Positions 8,885 to 17,901 of a stretch of 64,000 bases of DNA are shown piece by piece. The stretch is from Salinimicrobium sp963709775. Its GTDB lineage: Bacteria; Bacteroidota; Bacteroidia; Flavobacteriales; Flavobacteriaceae. Position 1 is the first letter of the stretch. The number at the start of each line of letters is the position of its first letter. Under the pieces are notes generated by a model. That model worked only from the letters and a program-made list of their open reading frames with translations, was not told where the DNA came from and made no database searches. The stretch spans positions 1 to 64,000 of the forward strand of contig CAVPXS010000007.1 in NCBI GenBank assembly GCA_963709775.1. Direction: 5' to 3'. A program made the position numbers and the translations under genes.

Positions 8885-10336
8885 TTATTTTACTTCTTTT
8901 ACCATTTTCTGAGTAACTTCAGTCTTGTTGTTGCCCCAGTTGTTGTACACATAAGTAAGTACGGCAGCAACATCTTCATCTGAGATATTTTGTTTCGGCA
9001 TGGCACTATTGTATGCGTTGCCATTAACTTCAATCTCTCCGGTCAATCCAAATTTCACTACCTCAATTGCTCTGTGAACATCGGCATTCAGGTAATCTGA
9101 CTCTGCAAGTGGAGGGAAAGCATTAGGAATACCTGCACCGGTTGCCTGGTGACAAGCAAGACAATTTTGAGTATAGATCTGCTTACCTCTTTCCATCTTA
9201 TCTGCCATCGACATTTCGGCTACCTGAGCTCCGTCATTTGTTTCTTCAGCAACTTCGCTAACAGATGTACCGGGGTTATAAACTTTCTCTTCGATTTTAC
9301 CACCAAAGACTTTTTCATTTTCTTCTCCTTCAACCTTAAGGATACCTAAAGCTCCTTTATTAAAAGCTCTAAAGATCGAGTGGTCAACCAATACCAGGTT
9401 ACCTGGAACTTCAACCTTAAACTCAACGATGGCAGCACCACCGGCAGGGATTAGTGTTGTTTGCACATTCTCATTAATCATAGCTCCACCTTCAACATAT
9501 ACTTTGTCAAAGATCTCCCCAATTACGTGGAAGGAAGAGACCAGGTTTGGTCCACCATTACCTACAAAGAGACGTACAGTTTCTCCAACTTTTGCAGTTA
9601 AGGCATTATCTCCTGTTAATCCACCAACTTTTCCATTGAAGACAACATAATCTGCATCTTCATCAACTGCTTTGTCCATACTAAAAGCCTGAAGTCCTCT
9701 TTCTCCATTCTCACCTTCGGTATAGAAATCACCCTGCATTACATAATATTCTTTATCCACCGGCTCAAGACCACCTTCCGGCTCAACAAGGATAAGACCG
9801 TACATTCCATTTGCGATGTGCATTCCAACAGGAGCGGTAGCACAGTGGTATACATAAAGACCGGGGTTCATGGTCTTAAAGGTAAACACAGCTTCGTGTC
9901 CCGGAGCTACGAAAGAAGATTCGGCACCACCTCCGGGTCCGGTCACTGCGTGAAGGTCAATATTGTGAGGTAGTTTTGAGTCGGGGTGGTTTTTCAGGTG
10001 AAATTCGATCTCATCCCCTACCCTTGTACGAATAAAGCTTCCGGGAACGGTACCGTCAAAGGTCCAGTACACATAGGTTACTCCGTCGCTCATTTCCATT
10101 TCTTTTTCCACTACCTCCATATTAACAACAAGCTTGGTAGCAGCTCTTTTTCCAACCGGTCTTGGAACCATTGGAGGAGCAGTCATTTCGGCTTCACTCT
10201 CTCCATACACCTTCATTAGTTCGGGATTTTCTTTTGCAGCCACTGCCTTTTCACAGGAGGTAAACAGACCCGCTACCAGGGCCGCCAGGAAGAAAACGTA
10301 TACAATACTTCTTTTTGAATTTTTGAAATTTTTCAT
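8885..10336 (-). CDS. nirK: Copper-containing nitrite reductase fused to a C-terminal cytochrome c domain
   Basis: A 483-residue NirK that reduces nitrite to nitric oxide. The N-terminus carries a lipoprotein signal (LFTSC). The first cupredoxin domain has LPHNIDLHAV (catalytic Asp and type 2 His) and VYHCATAPVGMHIANGMYG (type 1 Cys, His, Met). The second has SSFHVIGEIFD (catalytic His) and LVDHSIFRAF (type 2 His). A linker of about 40 residues leads to a class I cytochrome c domain with CLACH near residue 390 and a methionine ligand candidate in NSAMPKQN. The fused haem domain probably passes electrons straight to the type 1 copper. The gene is divergent from ccoS, and each has its own Crp/Fnr-like site. 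Confidence 0.95.
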   Translation of the reverse strand: MKNFKNSKRSIVYVFFLAALVAGLFTSCEKAVAAKENPELMKVYGESEAEMTAPPMVPRPVGKRAATKLVVNMEVVEKEMEMSDGVTYVYWTFDGTVPGSFIRTRVGDEIEFHLKNHPDSKLPHNIDLHAVTGPGGGAESSFVAPGHEAVFTFKTMNPGLYVYHCATAPVGMHIANGMYGLILVEPEGGLEPVDKEYYVMQGDFYTEGENGERGLQAFSMDKAVDEDADYVVFNGKVGGLTGDNALTAKVGETVRLFVGNGGPNLVSSFHVIGEIFDKVYVEGGAMINENVQTTLIPAGGAAIVEFKVEVPGNLVLVDHSIFRAFNKGALGILKVEGEENEKVFGGKIEEKVYNPGTSVSEVAEETNDGAQVAEMSMADKMERGKQIYTQNCLACHQATGAGIPNAFPPLAESDYLNADVHRAIEVVKFGLTGEIEVNGNAYNSAMPKQNISDEDVAAVLTYVYNNWGNNKTEVTQKMVKEVK

Positions 10337-10367
10337 GATCAGATGTGTTAAATATTAATTTCAGATA

Positions 10368-10413
10368 CAAATGTCCGAATTAAGAACACTGTTGAATATG
10401 AGCGTAATCATAT
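10368..10413 (-). promoter_or_regulatory. Crp/Fnr-type operator and -7 element upstream of nirK
   Basis: ATATGA (10396-10401) and TCATAT (10408-10413) are perfect inverted arms with a 6-base spacer, centre 10404.5. On the minus strand GACATTTG (10375 down to 10368) resembles TAnnTTTG and ends 36.5 bases from the centre. That is the same distance as at ccoI and ccoS. Confidence 0.75.
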
Positions 10414-10452
10414 ATGGCTTAATTTTTTACAAATGCTTTTCTGGCAAAAACC

Positions 10453-10495
10453 TGATCGAAATCATATTTCCCAAAAACCAATGCCTGTAGCTTTG
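10453..10495 (+). promoter_or_regulatory. Fnr-like operator and -7 element upstream of ccoS-ccoNO
   Basis: TGAT-CGAA-ATCA (10453-10464) matches the inner eight positions of the Fnr consensus TTGAT-N4-ATCAA. Its centre is 10458.5. TAGCTTTG at 10488-10495 is a full TAnnTTTG match ending 36.5 bases downstream. It drives the cbb3 oxidase operon. Confidence 0.8.
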
Positions 10496-10512
10496 CCGGA
10501 TAATAAATAGGT

Positions 10513-10701
10513 ATGAGCGTCATCTATTTACTCCTTACAATAAGCATTATTGTAGCGGTATTGTTTTTCGTTGTTTTTATCCTGGCTGTACGTAGTGGCC
10601 AGTTCGACGATGACTATACCCCTTCTGTGCGTATTCTTTTTGAGGATGAGCTTGTCAAAGAGAAATCAACAAAATCGAGTAAAATTAATCAAGACAATTA
10701 A
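10513..10701 (+). CDS. ccoS: CcoS, cbb3-type cytochrome oxidase assembly protein
   Basis: A 62-residue protein with one N-terminal membrane helix followed by the CcoS motif region AVRSGQFDDDYTPSVRILFEDE. CcoS proteins are needed to insert haem and copper into the cbb3 oxidase. Its stop is 3 bases before the ccoNO start, so it leads the oxidase operon. The charged tail is short and Lys/Ser-rich. Confidence 0.9.
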   Translation: MSVIYLLLTISIIVAVLFFVVFILAVRSGQFDDDYTPSVRILFEDELVKEKSTKSSKINQDN

Positions 10702-10704
10702 AAA

Positions 10705-12894
10705 ATGGAATTGCAACAGTTCTACTACGACAACAAAATCGTTAAAAAGTTCCTTTATGCTACCCTTTTTTGGGGAGTTATCGGGATGTCAGTCGGGCTT
10801 CTTTTGGCCTTCTTATTTCTGTTCCCTAACCTAACCGACGGAATTTCCTGGTTAAGTTTTGGACGCCTGCGCCCACTGCATACCAATGCGGTGATTTTTG
10901 CTTTCGTAGGAAATGCCATTTTTGCGGGGGTATATTACTCCACCCAACGCCTGCTCAAAGCCAGGATGTACAGTGACATCCTTAGCAGCATCAACTTTTG
11001 GGGCTGGCAATTGATCATCGTTGGAGCGGCAATCACCCTCCCTCTTGGTTTCACCAGTTCAAAGGAATACGCCGAGCTGGAATGGCCTTTTGACATTGCA
11101 ATTGCAGTAGTTTGGGTAGTTTTTGGATGGAACCTTATTGCTACAATTTTCAAGAGAAGACAAAGACATTTATATGTAGCCATCTGGTTCTACATTGCAA
11201 CTTTCGTCACTGTTGCAGTACTGCACATCTTCAACAGTCTTGCAATACCTGTAGGCTTATTTAAGAGTTACTCAGTTTACGCCGGAGTGCAGGATGCATT
11301 GGTACAATGGTGGTACGGGCATAATGCAGTTGCATTTTTCCTCACCACGCCTTTCCTGGGACTTATGTATTACTTTGTTCCCAAGGCTGCCAACAGGCCG
11401 GTTTACTCCTATAAATTATCTATTATCCACTTTTGGTCCCTTATCTTTATTTATATCTGGGCGGGGCCACACCACTTGCTATATTCTTCCCTGCCAGACT
11501 GGGCTCAAAACCTTGGTGTTGCCTTTTCTGTAATGCTGTTGATGCCGTCCTGGGGTGGTATGATCAACGGACTTCTAACCCTTCGTGGAGCATGGGATAA
11601 AGTTAAGACAGATCCTGTTTTAAAGTTCATGGTGGTAGCGATCACAGGTTACGGTATGGCAACTTTTGAAGGACCCATGCTTTCCCTAAAAAACATTAAT
11701 GCTATAGCCCACTTTACCGACTGGATCATAGCACACGTTCACGTAGGCGCCCTTGCCTGGAACGGATTCCTAACCTTTGGAATGGTGTACTGGCTGGTAC
11801 CAAGAATGTTTAAAACCAAACTGTATTCCATTAAGCTTGCAAATGCACACTTCTGGACAGGTACTTTAGGTATTATCCTTTATACTTTACCAATGTATGT
11901 TGCAGGTTTTGTTCAGGCTTCCATGTGGAAACAATTCAACCCGGATGGTACACTTGTCTACGGAAACTTTCTTGAGACTGTGACCGAGATCATGCCTATG
12001 TACTGGTTTAGAGCTATTGGAGGTAGCATGTATATAGCCGGTATGTTCATTCTTTTATGGAACGTATATAAGACCATTAAAAGTGGTAGCGAAGTTACAG
12101 ACGAACTGGCTGAAGCTGCACCACTACAAAAAATTAGCAATAGAAGGCTTGCGGGAGAAGGTTTCCATACCTGGTTAGAGCGCAAACCTGTTCAGCTTAC
12201 CATATTAGCTACTATTGCCATCTTAATTGGAGGTATTATACAAATTGTTCCTACTATCCTGGTGAAGTCGAATATTCCTACCATTACCAGCGTGAAACCA
12301 TATACTCCTCTGGAACTGGAAGGACGGGATATTTACATAAGAGAAGGTTGTGTCTCCTGTCACTCACAAATGATACGTCCTTTTAGAAGTGAAGTTGAAC
12401 GCTACGGGGAATATTCAAAAGCAGGAGAATATGTGTACGATCACCCATTCCTGTGGGGTAGTAAACGTACCGGCCCGGACCTAATGAGGGTTGGAGGTAA
12501 GTACTCAGACAACTGGCACTTTAACCACATGTACGATCCACAAAGTACCTCATCGGGTTCAATTATGCCGGGTTATAAATGGCTTATTACAGATAAGCAC
12601 GACCGTTCGAACATAGAGGATAAAATGGAAGCCATGGTAGAACTCGGAGTTCCCTATACAGAAGCCGAAATTGCAAATGCACAGGCTCATATGGAGGAGC
12701 AGGCAACGCAAATCCAGGAGAACCTTTATAGCGATCCAGATTTTGTAAGCACCTATGAAGCCGACAAGAAATATGCAGAAGAGCAGGGTCTTGACTTTGT
12801 GGAAATGAAAGAGCGGGAAATCGTTGCCCTTATCGCATATATACAGCGATTGGGAACAGATATTAAAGTGGTGAATTCAACAACCTCAAACTAA
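10705..12894 (+). CDS. ccoN: cbb3-type cytochrome c oxidase, fused subunits I and II (CcoNO)
   Basis: A 729-residue fusion of the catalytic haem-copper subunit CcoN and the haem c subunit CcoO. The N-terminal two thirds hold the multi-helix core with conserved histidines in LRPLHTNAV, WWYGHNAVAFF, AGPHHLLYSS and IIAHVHVGALAWNG. The C-terminal third is periplasmic, with EGCVSCHSQMIRPF (CxxCH near 549-553) and a methionine ligand region GSIMPGYKWL. The enzyme reduces oxygen at high affinity and pumps protons. Fusion of N and O is common in Bacteroidota. It is tightly spaced with ccoS and ccoQ. Confidence 0.96.
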   Translation: MELQQFYYDNKIVKKFLYATLFWGVIGMSVGLLLAFLFLFPNLTDGISWLSFGRLRPLHTNAVIFAFVGNAIFAGVYYSTQRLLKARMYSDILSSINFWGWQLIIVGAAITLPLGFTSSKEYAELEWPFDIAIAVVWVVFGWNLIATIFKRRQRHLYVAIWFYIATFVTVAVLHIFNSLAIPVGLFKSYSVYAGVQDALVQWWYGHNAVAFFLTTPFLGLMYYFVPKAANRPVYSYKLSIIHFWSLIFIYIWAGPHHLLYSSLPDWAQNLGVAFSVMLLMPSWGGMINGLLTLRGAWDKVKTDPVLKFMVVAITGYGMATFEGPMLSLKNINAIAHFTDWIIAHVHVGALAWNGFLTFGMVYWLVPRMFKTKLYSIKLANAHFWTGTLGIILYTLPMYVAGFVQASMWKQFNPDGTLVYGNFLETVTEIMPMYWFRAIGGSMYIAGMFILLWNVYKTIKSGSEVTDELAEAAPLQKISNRRLAGEGFHTWLERKPVQLTILATIAILIGGIIQIVPTILVKSNIPTITSVKPYTPLELEGRDIYIREGCVSCHSQMIRPFRSEVERYGEYSKAGEYVYDHPFLWGSKRTGPDLMRVGGKYSDNWHFNHMYDPQSTSSGSIMPGYKWLITDKHDRSNIEDKMEAMVELGVPYTEAEIANAQAHMEEQATQIQENLYSDPDFVSTYEADKKYAEEQGLDFVEMKEREIVALIAYIQRLGTDIKVVNSTTSN

Positions 12895-12899
12895 TTATC

Positions 12900-13085
12900 A
12901 TGCTAAAATTTGTAAAAGGACATATGGAAAGCATTGCCGGGATAGAGATCTATCCAATACTTTCCCTGCTCATTTTTTTCATCTTTTTTGTAGCACTTTT
13001 CTGGTGGGTATTTACTGCCAAGAAAGACTACATAAGTACTGTAGAAAATATCCCATTAGAAACCGATAACGACCAGACCTCATGA
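12900..13085 (+). CDS. ccoQ: CcoQ-like small subunit of the cbb3 oxidase
   Basis: A 61-residue protein with a single helix (ILSLLIFFIFFVALFWWVF) followed by a short acidic tail. Size, topology and position between ccoNO and ccoP identify it as CcoQ, which stabilises the N-O-P complex. Its last codons overlap the ccoP start by 4 bases, indicating translational coupling. Confidence 0.85.
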   Translation: MLKFVKGHMESIAGIEIYPILSLLIFFIFFVALFWWVFTAKKDYISTVENIPLETDNDQTS

Positions 13086-13954
13086 GACATGCCATCCCAG
13101 CCTGGATAAGAATTCCAATTTTCTTCCTCATCATTGCGGGAGCTTTAGAATACTTTATAGACTCAGGTGACAATTTTGCCTTTATTGAATTCCCAATGTT
13201 ATCGCTGGTACTGGCGATGATCCTGCTGTTTCTTATCGCTGCGGAATTTATTCTTGACGCAGTAGAGAACATCATGTTTCAATCCCTTTCGCCTGATGCT
13301 AAGGAGCGCTATATGGCCGCCCAGCAGAAGCGAATGGAGAAATACGATCTTAAAAAGATCTACCGGAAACTTGCAGGTACCCGCCCAATTTCAGAAGAAG
13401 GAGATCTGGAACTGGATCACAATTACGACGGGATCAAGGAACTTGATAACAAACTTCCACCATGGTGGCTTTATTCCTTCTATGCTTCCATAATTTTCGC
13501 TTTTGGATATCTTGCTTACTACCACATTTTAGGGGGAGAAAGCCAGCATATGGAATTTGAAGAGGAAATGGTTGCAGCAAAACTTGCAGTGGAAGAATAC
13601 AAGAAAACTGCACCAGATCTGGTAGACGCAGAAAGCGTCGAGCTGCTTACCGATGCTGCAGACCTTGACAAGGGGGATGCCATTTACCAGGCCAATTGTA
13701 TGGCTTGTCACGCTGCCGACGGAGGCGGTGGAATTGGACCAAACCTTACAGACGAGCACTGGATCCTGGGAGGCGGGATCAAGAATGTGTTTAATACAGT
13801 TAGTGAAGGTGGACGTGCAGGGAAAGGAATGATCGCATGGAAATCTACCCTAAGACCAACAGAGATCCAACAAGTATCAAGCTATATTTTAAGTTTACAG
13901 GGCACCACTCCGGCCAGTCCAAAAGAGGCCGAAGGAGAGATCTGGACAGAATAA
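13082..13954 (+). CDS. ccoP: CcoP, cytochrome c subunit III of the cbb3 oxidase, with one haem site
   Basis: A 290-residue subunit with N-terminal membrane helices, the CcoP signature YDGIKELDNKLPPWWLYSFYASI, another helix, and one class I cytochrome c domain (NCMACHAADGGGGIGPNL near residue 206). Proteobacterial CcoP has two CxxCH haems; only one is seen here. The methionine ligand is probably in KGMIAWKS. It accepts electrons from soluble or membrane cytochromes and passes them to CcoO. It overlaps ccoQ by 4 bases. Confidence 0.93.
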   Translation: MRHAIPAWIRIPIFFLIIAGALEYFIDSGDNFAFIEFPMLSLVLAMILLFLIAAEFILDAVENIMFQSLSPDAKERYMAAQQKRMEKYDLKKIYRKLAGTRPISEEGDLELDHNYDGIKELDNKLPPWWLYSFYASIIFAFGYLAYYHILGGESQHMEFEEEMVAAKLAVEEYKKTAPDLVDAESVELLTDAADLDKGDAIYQANCMACHAADGGGGIGPNLTDEHWILGGGIKNVFNTVSEGGRAGKGMIAWKSTLRPTEIQQVSSYILSLQGTTPASPKEAEGEIWTE

Positions 13955-13986
13955 ATCACATTATTCAGGAGTAAAAGCAGAAGGAA

Positions 13987-15405
13987 GTGGAGAAACCAGG
14001 AGATAACTTTAGAGATAGAATAGGCACCATGAATGACGAAGGCAAACGCGCCTGGGTCTATCCTAAAAAGCCTGATGGCCGGTTCTATAAATATCGCACC
14101 CGGTTAACCTGGTTCCTCTTAATTTTCCTTATTGCTTCCCCTTTTATCCATATTAATGGGAACCAGTTCATGATGTTCAATGTACTGGGACGGGAATTTT
14201 ACATTTTTGGACAACCATTTTGGCCACAGGACTTTTACCTGGGGGTGATGGCAATGATCATTGGAGTACTGTTTGTGACCCTTTTCACCTCTGCCTTTGG
14301 AAGGATCTTCTGTGGCTGGATCTGTCCCCAGACCATCTTTATGGAAATGGTCTTCAGAAAGATCGAATATGGCATAGAAGGCGACCGCGGAGCCCAAATG
14401 AGGCTTGATAAACAGGAATGGAACAGTGAAAAGATCAGGAAAAAAGGATTAAAATGGTTTCTGTTCTTTTTGATCTCCTTCGGAATTGCTAATGTCTTCC
14501 TGGCATATTTGGTGGGAAGCAAAAGACTTTTGCAATATGTGACTGAAGGTCCACTGGAAAACCTGAGCACCTTTATCGCTCTGCTCATCTTTACAGGGGT
14601 ATTCTATTTCATCTTCTCCTGGTTTAGAGAACAGGTTTGCACCATAGCCTGTCCTTACGGAAGATTACAGGGAGTCCTACTAGATAAAAAATCTGTAGTT
14701 GTTGCCTACGATCACAAGCGCGGGGAGCGAACCCAGGGACGGTCAAAATTCAAAAAGAATGAAGACCGGGCAGCACTGGGCAAAGGGGATTGTATTGACT
14801 GCTTACAATGTGTCAACGTCTGCCCTACCGGGATAGACATCAGGAATGGAACTCAGCTGGAATGTATCAACTGTACCGCCTGTATTGACGCCTGCGATAT
14901 CATAATGGAGAAGGTGGACCTGCCAAAAGGGCTCATTGGCTTTTATTCCGAAGAGAATATCGAAAAGGAAGAAAAGGTTAGGTTTAATCCAAGGATGAAA
15001 GGTTTTGCTGCCATTTTGTTTGTGCTGGTGGGAATACTATCGGGAATGTTGTTTATAAGGACAGATGTCGAAGCAACTGTGCTACGACTTCCCGGGCAGC
15101 TTTATGAGACTCAGGATAATAATGTAATTAGCAACGTATACACCTTTAAGTTAATAAATAAAACGATGAGCACTTTTGATGATGTGCATTTCGAATTGCT
15201 CTCGCACGATGGAAAAATTGAATCTGTAACTCATGATAAAATTATAGTGCCCGAAAAAGGGCTTGCAGAGGGAACTTTATTTATTAAGATCCCCAAGGCT
15301 TTGCTGAAGGATGAAAAGAACAGTGTGGAGATTGGGATCTATAATGGGGAGAAGCTTTTAGAAACTACCAATACAAATTTTATGGGACCAAGGAGTTTTA
15401 GGTAA
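13987..15405 (+). CDS. ccoG: CcoG, polyferredoxin-like cbb3 assembly protein
   Basis: A 472-residue membrane protein reading from a GTG start; this start gives the usual N-terminus, with DEGKRAWVYPKK about 17 residues in. An ATG 15 codons later is a less likely start. It has membrane helices with FGRIFCGWICPQTIFMEM and REQVCTIACPYGRLQG, then two 4Fe-4S motifs in the loop (CIDCLQCVNVCP and CINCTACIDACD near residues 269-300), and an Ig-like C-terminal domain. CcoG/RdxA is a cupric reductase supplying Cu(I) for the oxidase. It lies 32 bp after ccoP in the same operon. Confidence 0.93.
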   Translation: MEKPGDNFRDRIGTMNDEGKRAWVYPKKPDGRFYKYRTRLTWFLLIFLIASPFIHINGNQFMMFNVLGREFYIFGQPFWPQDFYLGVMAMIIGVLFVTLFTSAFGRIFCGWICPQTIFMEMVFRKIEYGIEGDRGAQMRLDKQEWNSEKIRKKGLKWFLFFLISFGIANVFLAYLVGSKRLLQYVTEGPLENLSTFIALLIFTGVFYFIFSWFREQVCTIACPYGRLQGVLLDKKSVVVAYDHKRGERTQGRSKFKKNEDRAALGKGDCIDCLQCVNVCPTGIDIRNGTQLECINCTACIDACDIIMEKVDLPKGLIGFYSEENIEKEEKVRFNPRMKGFAAILFVLVGILSGMLFIRTDVEATVLRLPGQLYETQDNNVISNVYTFKLINKTMSTFDDVHFELLSHDGKIESVTHDKIIVPEKGLAEGTLFIKIPKALLKDEKNSVEIGIYNGEKLLETTNTNFMGPRSFR

Positions 15406-15434
15406 CTTCCCATAAGAGCCGAAAAAAGAAAAAG

Positions 15435-15731
15435 ATGCTGGTAAAAGAAATATTGTCTGAATTACCCACCGCTACAAAAATTGTGGTGAGAAGATTTGAT
15501 CAGGAAGCAGGTTCTCATGTTTTGGCTATTGGGTTAAATAAAAATGTAATACTGCATGAGCATAAAAGTGATATTCCTGCCAGGATTTTGGTCATTAAGG
15601 GAAGTATCACCTACATAGCAGGAGATAAAAGAACCTCTCTTGGACTGTATGACGAACATGTGATCCCTATTGGGGAGTATCATTCTGTAGAACCACAGGA
15701 AGACAGCATTTTCCTGGTAATAAAAAAATAA
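15435..15731 (+). CDS. Small cupin-like protein in the cco operon
   Basis: A 98-residue cytosolic protein with a cupin-like beta pattern: ILHEHKSDIPARILVIKGSITYIAGDKR, then YDEHVIPIGEYHSVEPQEDSIFLVIKK. Histidines at HEH and YHSVE could bind a metal as in small cupins. It starts about 30 bp after ccoG and ends 4 bp before ccoH, so it belongs to the operon. Its role is unknown; metal or redox sensing is only a guess. Confidence 0.7.
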   Translation: MLVKEILSELPTATKIVVRRFDQEAGSHVLAIGLNKNVILHEHKSDIPARILVIKGSITYIAGDKRTSLGLYDEHVIPIGEYHSVEPQEDSIFLVIKK

Positions 15732-15735
15732 GATT

Positions 15736-16182
15736 ATGAAAGTATCCTGGGGCACAGCCATAGTTTTGGCAATGATAAGTTTTATCGCTTTTATCATGTT
15801 CTTTGTAATTACCATGAGCACAGATGATAAATACAGCCATGACCTTGTTGTGGAAGAATATTACAAAACTGAGCTTACTTTTGAGGACCAACTGGATAAG
15901 ACCAGGAACGCCACAAAACTGTCAGAAAACATCAATTTGAAAAAAACTCCTGAAGGATTGGTGGTAACTTTTCCCCAGGAATTAACAGCATCAAATATAA
16001 CTGGAAATGTGTTCCTTTACCGGCCGTCAAACAAGCAGTTGGACTCTGAGATTCCTCTCTCATTGTCTTCACATCAATTGCTCGTACCTGAAAGAAGCTT
16101 GCTAGGCGGCCGCTGGAACATTATCATCGACTGGGAGTATCAGGGTGAAAAATTCTACTTTAAAGAAGATATTATTTATTAA
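15736..16182 (+). CDS. ccoH: CcoH/FixH family cbb3 assembly protein
   Basis: A 148-residue protein with one N-terminal helix (GTAIVLAMISFIAFIMFFVITM) and a periplasmic beta domain containing DLVVEEYYKTELTFEDQLDKTRNA, the FixH signature (Y-Y plus ...Q..D...NA). FixH/CcoH interacts with CcoP late in cbb3 assembly. Its stop TAA shares its last base with the following ATG. Confidence 0.9.
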   Translation: MKVSWGTAIVLAMISFIAFIMFFVITMSTDDKYSHDLVVEEYYKTELTFEDQLDKTRNATKLSENINLKKTPEGLVVTFPQELTASNITGNVFLYRPSNKQLDSEIPLSLSSHQLLVPERSLLGGRWNIIIDWEYQGEKFYFKEDIIY

Positions 16183-16883
16183 TGCTTTATTCTGCCTTCA
16201 TATTAGGTATCCTTGGAAGTTTTCACTGTATTGGCATGTGTGGACCTATAGCTTTTATGCTACCGGTCTCACGTGAAAATAAATTACTTAAATTCTTCCA
16301 GATCTTTCTTTACCACATAGGAAGGCTTTTATCATACAGTATAATTGGACTTGCGTTTGGATTGATAGGAAAGAGCCTGAATCTCTTCGGCATCCAGCAG
16401 CAGTTGTCAATAGGAATAGGGATCCTTATGATCCTGGTGATCCTCCTGCCTTCAAAAAAATTACAGAGATATAATTTTTCACAACCTTTATATCGCCTTG
16501 TAGGGAAAGTCAAATCCTCCCTGGGAGCCGCCCTGAAGAAAAAAACCCCCGATACCTTTTTCACAATAGGATTTCTTAATGGTTTTCTACCCTGCGGCCT
16601 CGTCTATATGGCGGTGTTTGGTGCCATCGCAGCCGGTGGTATTACAGAAGGTAGTCTTTATATGCTGCTGTTTGGTCTGGGAACTATACCTCTAATGACC
16701 ACAGCCATATACTTTAGCAGCTTGTTGGGTGGCAAACTGAGAAATAAGGTGCAGCGGTTGATCCCTGCTTTTGTAGTCCTAATGGGGCTGCTCTTTATAA
16801 TAAGAGGGATGGGTCTGGACATCCCCTACCTATCTCCAGCCCCTGCAACGGCTATGGTGGAAGCCTCCGCCAGTTGCCACTAA
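16182..16883 (+). CDS. TauE/SafE-like (UreH-domain) membrane transporter of the cco operon
   Basis: A 233-residue protein with six or more predicted helices. The N-terminus has GSFHCIGMCGPIAFMLPVS, a cysteine pair typical of the copper-linked subgroup of sulfite exporter TauE/SafE family proteins in cco operons. A second signature, GFLNGFLPCGLVYMAV, holds another cysteine. The protein is thought to move copper across the inner membrane for cbb3 assembly; that is inferred from family context. It is last in the operon and overlaps ccoH by one base. Confidence 0.82.
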   Translation: MLYSAFILGILGSFHCIGMCGPIAFMLPVSRENKLLKFFQIFLYHIGRLLSYSIIGLAFGLIGKSLNLFGIQQQLSIGIGILMILVILLPSKKLQRYNFSQPLYRLVGKVKSSLGAALKKKTPDTFFTIGFLNGFLPCGLVYMAVFGAIAAGGITEGSLYMLLFGLGTIPLMTTAIYFSSLLGGKLRNKVQRLIPAFVVLMGLLFIIRGMGLDIPYLSPAPATAMVEASASCH

Positions 16884-17189
16884 TTCTCGAGTCTTTTTAG
16901 AATCTGCTCTTTTGGAGTAGAAATCTTTTCTGCCTTTTGGACATATTTATCCGGTTTTTTACATTTAATGCACCCCACAATTGTTAAAATTTATTAAAAC
17001 CATATCCCAAAAATCCTTCTTTTTAGACATTTGGGGCAAAATAGGATGGAAAAAATATGAGCATTATCAGCTTTCTGAAGGAGCTACAGGGAAAAATAAC
17101 CTCCAATGCTCTCATTTTGCTGCTATTATAGGAAAAGTTAAAATGAACTTAAATTTATCTAAGACAGGCACAAGAATTTCGTCAAAACC
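16884..17189. other. Intergenic stretch between the cco operon and yceI
   Basis: There is no convincing gene. The open frame at 16981-17244 has a composition unlike the neighbours and runs across the yceI promoter. The only recognised signal near it is the regulatory site at 17190-17232. Confidence 0.5.
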
Positions 17190-17232
17190 TGACCCGCGTC
17201 ATACTGCATCCTTCATTTCTACCCCATCTTTG
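17190..17232 (+). promoter_or_regulatory. Crp/Fnr-type site and -7 element upstream of yceI
   Basis: TGAC-CCGC-GTCA (17190-17201) is a perfect inverted repeat containing TGA-N6-TCA, centre 17195.5. It resembles the ccoI site, whose core is TGAC-CTAC-GTCA. CATCTTTG at 17225-17232 resembles TAnnTTTG and ends 36.5 bases downstream. Confidence 0.7.
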
Positions 17233-17255
17233 TATCATAATTAAAAACAAAAATC

Positions 17256-17846
17256 ATGAAAACAACAAAGAAATTTTCCTTAGGACTTGTAAGCTTCCTT
17301 CTAATGGTTTTTTCAGTTCAAACCTCAATAGGACAGAACTTCAATATCAATAAAGGAGCATCAAATCTAAAAGTGCTGGGGACATCAAACATCCACGATT
17401 GGGAAATAGATGCAAAAGATTTCCAGGGAAACCTTAAAGCTCAATTAGAAGACGGACAATTGGTAAAGATTGATGAGTTAAACTTTGCTGTTGTTGCCGA
17501 AAGCCTTAAGAGTGGTAAAGGAGGAATGGATAAGAACACTTACAAAGCCCTTGATACCGATAAGCACCAGAGGATCACATTCCAACTTCAAAATGTAAAG
17601 AACATCGATTGTACCTCCAAAACAAATTGTAAAGTAACCACTTCCGGATACCTTACTATCGCAGGGACAAAAAAATCGGTAGACCTAACTTTTGACGCAA
17701 AAGTAACCGGAGATAAAATAACATTGTCTGGAAACCACAAACTTAAAATGACAGATTTTAAAGTGGACCCTCCAACAGCAATGTTTGGAACAATCACCAC
17801 CGGCGATGAAGTAAACATCAAGTTTCAAACTGTATTCACTAAATAA
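17256..17846 (+). CDS. Periplasmic YceI family protein
   Basis: A 196-residue secreted lipocalin-like protein. After a signal peptide (LGLVSFLLMVFSVQTSIGQ) comes the YceI barrel with GTSNIHDWEIDAKDFQGN, TYKALDTDKHQRITFQL and FKVDPPTAMFGTITTGDEVNIKF. YceI proteins bind isoprenoid lipids in a beta-barrel cavity. In this position it may serve quinone or lipid handling for respiration, which is inference. It is preceded by a Crp/Fnr-like site and followed after 55 bp by a porin gene. A cysteine pair (DCTSKTNC) is present. Confidence 0.88.
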   Translation: MKTTKKFSLGLVSFLLMVFSVQTSIGQNFNINKGASNLKVLGTSNIHDWEIDAKDFQGNLKAQLEDGQLVKIDELNFAVVAESLKSGKGGMDKNTYKALDTDKHQRITFQLQNVKNIDCTSKTNCKVTTSGYLTIAGTKKSVDLTFDAKVTGDKITLSGNHKLKMTDFKVDPPTAMFGTITTGDEVNIKFQTVFTK

Positions 17847-17901
17847 ATCTAATCAAAAACAAATTTTTAAAATTCAACTATCAACTTTTTAATTTATCAA
17901 A

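Noticed and set aside
16981..17244. Open frame of 87 codons between the cco operon and yceI
   Set aside because: It runs through the operator and -7 element of yceI, has no family resemblance and a composition unlike its neighbours.
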